From assembly GCA_937874345.1 (NCBI GenBank), contig CALNBT010000069.1, positions 1 to 10,410 on the forward strand: a stretch of DNA of 10,410 nt, read 5' to 3'. A model generated the notes under the pieces. The model worked only from the letters and a program-made list of their open reading frames with translations, was not told the DNA's origin and ran no database searches. This document shows positions 6,237-10,410 of this stretch, piece after piece. The position numbers and the translations under genes are program-made. The first letter of the stretch is position 1. Every line of letters begins with the position of its first letter. Source of the stretch: an uncultured Prevotella sp. Its GTDB lineage: Bacteria > Bacteroidota > Bacteroidia > Bacteroidales > Bacteroidaceae.

Positions 6237-7166
6237 GATGCTATTGATAAAATGTACATGCGCCGCTGTTTACAGCTGGCTAAGCATGGGCAGATGTTGG
6301 CTAAGCCAAACCCAATGGTTGGAGCTGTGATTGTTTGTCATGGACGTATCATTGGCGAAGGATATCATGTGCGTTTTGGAGAAGGCCATGCCGAGGTGAA
6401 TGCCTTTGCATCCGTGAAGTCTTGTGATGAGCAGTTGTTGCCCGAAAGCACGATGTACGTAAGTCTGGAACCCTGTTCACATTTTGGGAAGACCCCACCT
6501 TGTGCTGATTTGATTATCAGAAAAGGGGTTCGACATGTCGTTTGTGGAAGCGTAGATCCCTTTGCCAAAGTGCGAGGAAGAGGGATTCAGAGGATGCGTG
6601 ATGCCGGAATAGACGTTAAGGTTGGTGTTCTCGAGGATGAATGTCTGGAGCTGAACCGCCCCTTTATGACGTTCAATACTTACAAACGACCCTATATCCT
6701 GTTGAAATGGGCGCAAACGGCGAATGGCTACATTGACGATCATGGGAAAGCCCTGTCGTTATCCACACCTTTTACAAAGATGTTGGTTCATCAGTTGAGA
6801 AGCGAATATGATGCAATTTTGGTAGGTCGTGTAACGGATGAACGCGAACATCCACAATTGAATGTGCGTGAATGGAGTGGTCCAGACCCTTTACGATTGG
6901 TCTTACGTGATGGTCACTCCATAGAAATCCTGTTAAAAGAACTCTTTGAAAAGAACATTCAAACGTTAATGGTCGAGGGTGGAACACGCACTTTGCAAAG
7001 TTTTATGGATATGGGTTTTTGGGACGAGATACGAATTGAAACGGCTCAGACGACCGTTGAAGACGGAACGCTTGCGCCGGTCTTGCCAAAGAATATACAG
7101 TTTTCCAAACGAACGGTAGTCGATGGAAACGTGATTGACATTTTTGACAAGAAAGCAGGAGTATGA
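6222..7166 (+). CDS. ribD: Bifunctional riboflavin biosynthesis deaminase/reductase, compact form
   Basis: RibD deaminates the pyrimidine intermediate derived from GTP and then reduces its ribose side chain with NADPH, two steps in riboflavin synthesis. The deaminase domain is complete: zinc ligand and catalytic Glu in HAE (56-58), then PCSHFGKTPPC with Cys85 and Cys94. The reductase domain begins near YILLKWAQTANGYI (158-171) and includes AILVGRVTDEREHPQLNVR (198-216) and VEGG (251-254). The total of 314 residues is short against the usual 340-370. The missing part appears to lie between PLRLVLRDG (223-231) and IEILLKELF (234-242), where family members normally have roughly 40 further residues. 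I chose the ATG at 6222 because the frame upstream is inside prmC; the ATGs at 6228 or 6252 are alternatives. Whether the reductase is active is uncertain. Confidence 0.9.
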   Translation: MDMNQDAIDKMYMRRCLQLAKHGQMLAKPNPMVGAVIVCHGRIIGEGYHVRFGEGHAEVNAFASVKSCDEQLLPESTMYVSLEPCSHFGKTPPCADLIIRKGVRHVVCGSVDPFAKVRGRGIQRMRDAGIDVKVGVLEDECLELNRPFMTFNTYKRPYILLKWAQTANGYIDDHGKALSLSTPFTKMLVHQLRSEYDAILVGRVTDEREHPQLNVREWSGPDPLRLVLRDGHSIEILLKELFEKNIQTLMVEGGTRTLQSFMDMGFWDEIRIETAQTTVEDGTLAPVLPKNIQFSKRTVVDGNVIDIFDKKAGV

Positions 7167-7416
7167 TACGATCACTATTTCTGCACGAATGCACTTCTAT
7201 CGCCTTGCCCTACCACACGAAATTAGTCTGATAAAATGAATGTCGGTGATAGATGTCCATTTCGTTGTGGATGTGAAACGATTCTTCTGATGTTCATGAG
7301 TCAATGTTTTACACCCCAACGGCACATTTTCTGAAAGTTTTTTCTATCATCTCAGGTGTTGAGGTGACTGAATAATTTGTTCTATGTTGATTTATCAATA
7401 CAATTTATCATATACT
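7167..7416. other. Intergenic region before the metalloprotease gene
   Basis: About 250 nt separate ribD from the chosen metalloprotease start. There is no gene here. A small hairpin ATCTCA-GGTGT-TGAGGT lies at about 7350-7366, and TAATTTG (about 7374-7380) is one base short of the TAnnTTTG promoter box, with no TTTG at the proper distance. No U-rich terminator follows ribD. The promoter for the metalloprotease is expected here but I cannot place it. Confidence 0.5.
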
Positions 7417-9963
7417 ATGCATTTAAAAAATTATCTATTTATTTGTATCTGCCTATTGGCTTTCAATGGGTCATTGAAAGCGGATCCGATTCGTTTTTTT
7501 GTTTTTCATCCAGATACTTTGCAAAAAAGCAACAAAAATCCTAAAGATTCGATGATCCTTTCCAAGGACAGTGTTGCTGCAAAGAAGAAGGATAGCAAGA
7601 AGAACGACTACGAAGATCTCTTAAAGAAAGGTGGAACTACACATAACGGTGTCTTTACGGTGAGACACATTGAAGATAACTGGTATTTCGAAGTGCCTGA
7701 TTCGTTGGTTGGAAGGTATTTCCTGGCAGTAACCAGACTGACAGCTACACCCCAGAACTTCGGTAAATATGCCGGTGAGGAAGTAAACGAAGCCACCGTA
7801 TACTTTGAAAAACGAGACGATAAGACTATGCTTCTGCGTGCTTATGTGCTTTCTCAATATGCCGATGGAAACGACAATATTTCGCGAACACTTCAAGCTT
7901 CTACCGTAGACCCCATTGTCGCATCTTTTAAAATCATCGGCAAGAATCCGGTTGCCCATATGAACCTCATCGATGTAACGCCGTTGTTTAAAAACGATAA
8001 TAAGGTGATGTCGTTTACGGAGCAGAGCAACAAGGATCTGAAACTTGGCAGTTTGCAGGCCGATCGTACCTTTATCGATACGTTGAAGACCTTTCCCATG
8101 AATGTTGAAGTAGTAACCACCCGAACCTATGGCTCCTCTAACACCGACTTAAACGCAAGTCAAACAGGATTCGTGACATTGGGACTGAACACCAGTATCG
8201 TGCTATTGCCCAAAGAACCGATGCGAAAACGCTTGTGGGATAACCGGATAGGCTATTTTACTGATCGCATTACCTATTTTAGCGATGACCAATTAAAGGC
8301 CGACCGAGAAGAATTTATTGGTCGTTTTAAACTGGTACCCAAAGATTTGAAGCGTTACAAGCGAGGCGAATTGGTTGAGCCCGTCAAGCCCATTGTATTT
8401 TATATCGACCCCGCCACGCCAAAGAAATGGATTCCTTATCTTATCCAAGGTATCAACGACTGGCAGGTTGCCTTCGAGGCTGCAGGCTTTAAGAATGCCA
8501 TTATTGGGAAAGAGTGTCCGCCAAACGATCCGAACATCAGTGTAGACGACGCCCGTTATAATTTTATCAGATACTTGCCTGCCGAAATAGAGAATGCTTA
8601 CGGTCCATACATCGTTGACCCTCGCAGTGGCGAAACCATCGAAAGTCACGTGTGTTGGTATCACAATGTGATGAACTTGTTGACAAAGTGGTATATGACC
8701 CAATGCGGACCGCTTGACAAACGTGCGCAAACGATGCATTTTGATGATAAATTAATGGGTCAGCTTATACGCTTTGTGTCGTCACACGAAGTGGGTCATA
8801 CACTCGGCTTGCGTCATAACATGGGCGCCAGTCATGCAACTCCTGTCGAGAAGTTACGCGATAAAGCGTGGGTAGAGAAGCATGGACATACCATTTCTAT
8901 CATGGATTATGCCCGTTTCAATTATGTGGCACAACCAGAAGATGGAATCAGTGCTAAAGGACTGTTTCCGCGCATCAACGATTATGACAAGTGGGCCATT
9001 CGTTGGGGCTATCAATATCGTCCCGAGTTTAAGGATGAATTTGCCGAAAAAGAGGCATTGATGACCGAAACGACCAAAGTGCTTCAGGAAAATCCGCAAC
9101 TGTGGTTTGGCGGAGAGGGAAGAGACGAGGACCCTCGTGCCCAAACAGAAGATTTGGGCGACGATAATGTCAAAGCATCAGACTATGGAATCAAAAACTT
9201 ACAGCGCGTAATTACCAATCTGCCACAATGGACGAAACAGTCAAATGGACAGTTGGATGATCTGCGAGAGATGTATGGAAGTGTAAGAGACCAGTTTCGT
9301 CGCTACACAAACCATGTGGCCAAGAATATCGGAGGGCGCTATCTTAACAACCTTCCGGGCAAAAAACCTTTTGAGGTGGCTCCTGCAGCACCTCAGAAAG
9401 CCGCAGTCGATTACCTGGCAAGACAGTTGTTTGATGCCCCGATATGGTTATATCCCACCGATATTACCGAAAAAACCGGAATCGATGCCGTGAATACCAT
9501 TATTGGAGAGCAAAATAGTATTTTGAATTTGATGCTATCGGTTGGTACATTGAACAAAATCTATGACAATTCGTTTGATAGTCAGAAGGCATACCAGTTG
9601 CCCGATTATCTGAATGATGTCTTTCAAGCCGTTTGGCGACCGATGAACGATGGCGCTGAATTGAAAAAAACAACTCGTCGTTCGCTTGAAAGAACGTTTG
9701 TGGAGCTTGTCAATGGCTTGTTAAATCCTAAAAACGATGATGATAAGTCAACATCCACAACCTTTGTTCTTATCCGTCAAATGGCCGGATTGGGCTCGAC
9801 TCAATCCAGCGATGCTACATTATACGTAGAGCAATTGCTTGATAAGGTTGAACGATACTGCCAATTGCAGCTGGCATCTAGCAAGGGAATCAATGCACTT
9901 CATTATCAAGATCTGTTGAGACAGGTTAAACTTGTGAAAGAGCGTCGTACAACCGTAAGATAA
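7417..9963 (+). CDS. Exported zinc-dependent metalloprotease (DUF5118/DUF5117/Met-zincin type)
   Basis: An 848-residue protein entering the Sec pathway: MHLKNYLFICICLLAFNGSLKA is a signal peptide with likely cleavage after Ala22. A Lys/Asp-rich linker follows (about 35-65). Next come a DUF5118-like segment (about 65-112, GVFTVRHIEDNWYFEVPDSL), a DUF5117-like beta-rich region (about 115-310), and a catalytic domain with the metzincin motif HEVGHTLGLRH (457-467): zinc ligands His457, His461 and His467, catalytic Glu458. The Met-turn is SIMDYARFNY, with Met496. The C-terminal 340 residues match the usual helical remainder of this Bacteroidota family and show no sorting tail. The frame offers an ATG 11 codons earlier (7384), but starting at 7417 puts the signal peptide at the N-terminus. 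Substrate is unknown; periplasm or outer surface is likely. It stands alone, with large gaps on both sides and no obvious inhibitor gene. Confidence 0.9.
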   Translation: MHLKNYLFICICLLAFNGSLKADPIRFFVFHPDTLQKSNKNPKDSMILSKDSVAAKKKDSKKNDYEDLLKKGGTTHNGVFTVRHIEDNWYFEVPDSLVGRYFLAVTRLTATPQNFGKYAGEEVNEATVYFEKRDDKTMLLRAYVLSQYADGNDNISRTLQASTVDPIVASFKIIGKNPVAHMNLIDVTPLFKNDNKVMSFTEQSNKDLKLGSLQADRTFIDTLKTFPMNVEVVTTRTYGSSNTDLNASQTGFVTLGLNTSIVLLPKEPMRKRLWDNRIGYFTDRITYFSDDQLKADREEFIGRFKLVPKDLKRYKRGELVEPVKPIVFYIDPATPKKWIPYLIQGINDWQVAFEAAGFKNAIIGKECPPNDPNISVDDARYNFIRYLPAEIENAYGPYIVDPRSGETIESHVCWYHNVMNLLTKWYMTQCGPLDKRAQTMHFDDKLMGQLIRFVSSHEVGHTLGLRHNMGASHATPVEKLRDKAWVEKHGHTISIMDYARFNYVAQPEDGISAKGLFPRINDYDKWAIRWGYQYRPEFKDEFAEKEALMTETTKVLQENPQLWFGGEGRDEDPRAQTEDLGDDNVKASDYGIKNLQRVITNLPQWTKQSNGQLDDLREMYGSVRDQFRRYTNHVAKNIGGRYLNNLPGKKPFEVAPAAPQKAAVDYLARQLFDAPIWLYPTDITEKTGIDAVNTIIGEQNSILNLMLSVGTLNKIYDNSFDSQKAYQLPDYLNDVFQAVWRPMNDGAELKKTTRRSLERTFVELVNGLLNPKNDDDKSTSTTFVLIRQMAGLGSTQSSDATLYVEQLLDKVERYCQLQLASSKGINALHYQDLLRQVKLVKERRTTVR

Positions 9964-10004
9964 ACACAATGGTTTTGTGCCACAATGTTGTGCATTTTGT
10001 ATAT

Positions 10005-10043
10005 CAATCTCCATGAAATTGACTGTCAATTTCATGGAGATTG
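10005..10043 (+). terminator. Perfect 18-bp inverted repeat, probable transcription terminator
   Basis: Arms CAATCTCCATGAAATTGA and TCAATTTCATGGAGATTG are exactly complementary around a 3-nt CTG loop, starting 42 nt after the metalloprotease stop. Position and perfection suggest a terminator hairpin. The stem is only about one-third G/C and the following bases (TCATTTATTG) are not a real U tract, so an RNA-stability or protein-binding role is also possible. Confidence 0.6.
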
Positions 10044-10114
10044 TCATTTATTGATGACCAATCGATGAACGAACCTTGAAATGATGTTTTCCAATACGAA
10101 GGCTTGACATTACC

Positions 10115-10160
10115 TACTTTTGCTTCATAGGATAGTCATTGGTATCCGATCGGATAATCC
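10115..10160 (+). promoter_or_regulatory. Putative promoter box followed by an operator-like half-site cluster
   Basis: TACTTTTG (10115-10122) fits the Bacteroidota -7 pattern, although no TTTG lies 19-21 nt upstream. Just downstream come GGATA (10130-10134), TATCC (10143-10147), GGATA (10152-10156) and ATCC (10157-10160). The middle pair forms the 14-bp perfect palindrome TATCCGATCGGATA (10143-10156), and the two GGATA copies are 22 bp apart, about two helical turns. This is what a dimeric or tetrameric regulator site at a transcription start would look like. No regulator gene is present in the window. Confidence 0.35.
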
Positions 10161-10405
10161 AAATAGGTTCAGTTCTTATCATTTGTGCATGATTATCAAT
10201 CAATCGAGGTATAACCGGTAAATGGTTGTGATGACAGTCTGTTTTTTTGACCGAGTGTTTTGAGAATAATCTGCATGAAAATTAGACGGGAGACTACTTT
10301 TTCATGGTTTCCATCCTTTGTGAAAAGTAAAGAATCTTGCTGATTTTTTGTCATCCTATTTATATTTTATCTAAATAAATCGCCAGTAAGCTAAAAAAAC
10401 AACTC

Positions 10406-10410
10406 ATGAA
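10406..10410 (+). CDS. Possible start codon of a following gene
   Basis: ATGAA at the very edge follows an A-rich stretch (CTAAAAAAACAACTC), the usual look of a Bacteroidota translation start, and would begin a protein Met-Lys or Met-Asn. Nothing about the product can be said, and the ATG may be chance. Confidence 0.3.

Larger units (their letters stand above)
9964..10405. other. 442-nt noncoding region with repeats and operator-like sites
   Basis: No coding sequence is recognisable here on either strand. In order it holds two similar small near-palindromes built on CACAA/TTGTG (9965-9979 and 9981-9992), a perfect 18-bp inverted repeat (10005-10043), a TACTTTTG promoter-like box (10115-10122), a set of GGATA/TATCC half-sites (10130-10160), a T7 run (about 10243-10249), and an AT-rich end leading to a possible ATG at 10406. 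It probably contains the metalloprotease terminator and the control region of the next gene. Confidence 0.6.

Noticed and set aside
7384..7416. Upstream ATG for the metalloprotease (11 extra residues, MLIYQYNLSYT)
   Set aside because: It would bury the signal peptide behind a non-basic polar stretch; the ATG at 7417 gives a standard signal peptide.
8293..8739. Minus-strand open frame of 148 codons inside the metalloprotease gene
   Set aside because: It is antisense to a well-supported coding sequence and shows no protein motif; a by-product of codon use in the sense gene.
9965..9992. Two small CACAA/TTGTG near-palindromes right after the metalloprotease stop
   Set aside because: Stems are 3-5 bp with tiny loops and no U tract; the adjacent 18-bp inverted repeat is a much better terminator candidate.
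1..10410. CRISPR, tRNA, rRNA, insertion sequence, phage or defence genes
   Set aside because: No regularly spaced repeats, no T-loop consensus in the gaps, no transposase or integrase motif, and nearly all coding DNA is accounted for by chromosomal genes.

Overview
The window looks like ordinary core chromosome of a Bacteroidota bacterium, most likely a Prevotella-like member of the Bacteroidales. The grounds are protein-level resemblance of argH, pyrE, the SRPBCC protein, recX and the DUF5117/DUF5118 metalloprotease to Bacteroidales versions, A-rich stretches instead of Shine-Dalgarno sites before start codons, and a clean Bacteroidota-type promoter (TTTG, 19-nt spacer, TAACTTTG) ahead of pyrE. 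No database search was possible, so these names rest on recognition of motifs and family patterns.

Layout: (1) 1-602, plus strand, the C-terminal part of a BASS-family (bile acid:sodium symporter-like) membrane transporter, cut by the left edge. (2) 603-1009, a noncoding gap between convergent genes. (3) 1010-6200, seven genes on the minus strand, read from right to left. prmC, recX and comF form one tight group (12-nt gap, then 20-nt overlap). A 90-nt gap holding a promoter follows, then pyrE, an SRPBCC protein, argH and a small lipoprotein (gaps of 37 and 59 nt, then a 4-nt ATGA overlap). (4) 6222-7166, plus strand, ribD, divergent from prmC with only 21 nt between the two start codons. (5) 7417-9963, plus strand, a large exported zinc metalloprotease standing alone. 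(6) 9964-10405, a 442-nt noncoding stretch with a perfect 18-bp inverted repeat and a cluster of GGATA/TATCC half-sites, then a possible start codon at the right edge.

Functionally the window is mostly housekeeping: release-factor methylation (PrmC), RecA control (RecX), a ComF-type phosphoribosyltransferase, UMP synthesis (PyrE), arginine synthesis (ArgH) and riboflavin synthesis (RibD). The less understood parts are the lipoprotein translationally coupled to argH, whose C-terminal half resembles a Rieske domain with the His ligands replaced by Cys; the SRPBCC protein between pyrE and argH; and the secreted metalloprotease. RibD appears to lack a block of residues in the middle of its reductase domain.

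I found no CRISPR array, tRNA, rRNA, insertion sequence, phage gene or defence cassette, and no convincing new multi-gene system. The best leads are the four-cysteine Rieske-like lipoprotein, the compact RibD, and the operator-like repeats near the right edge.
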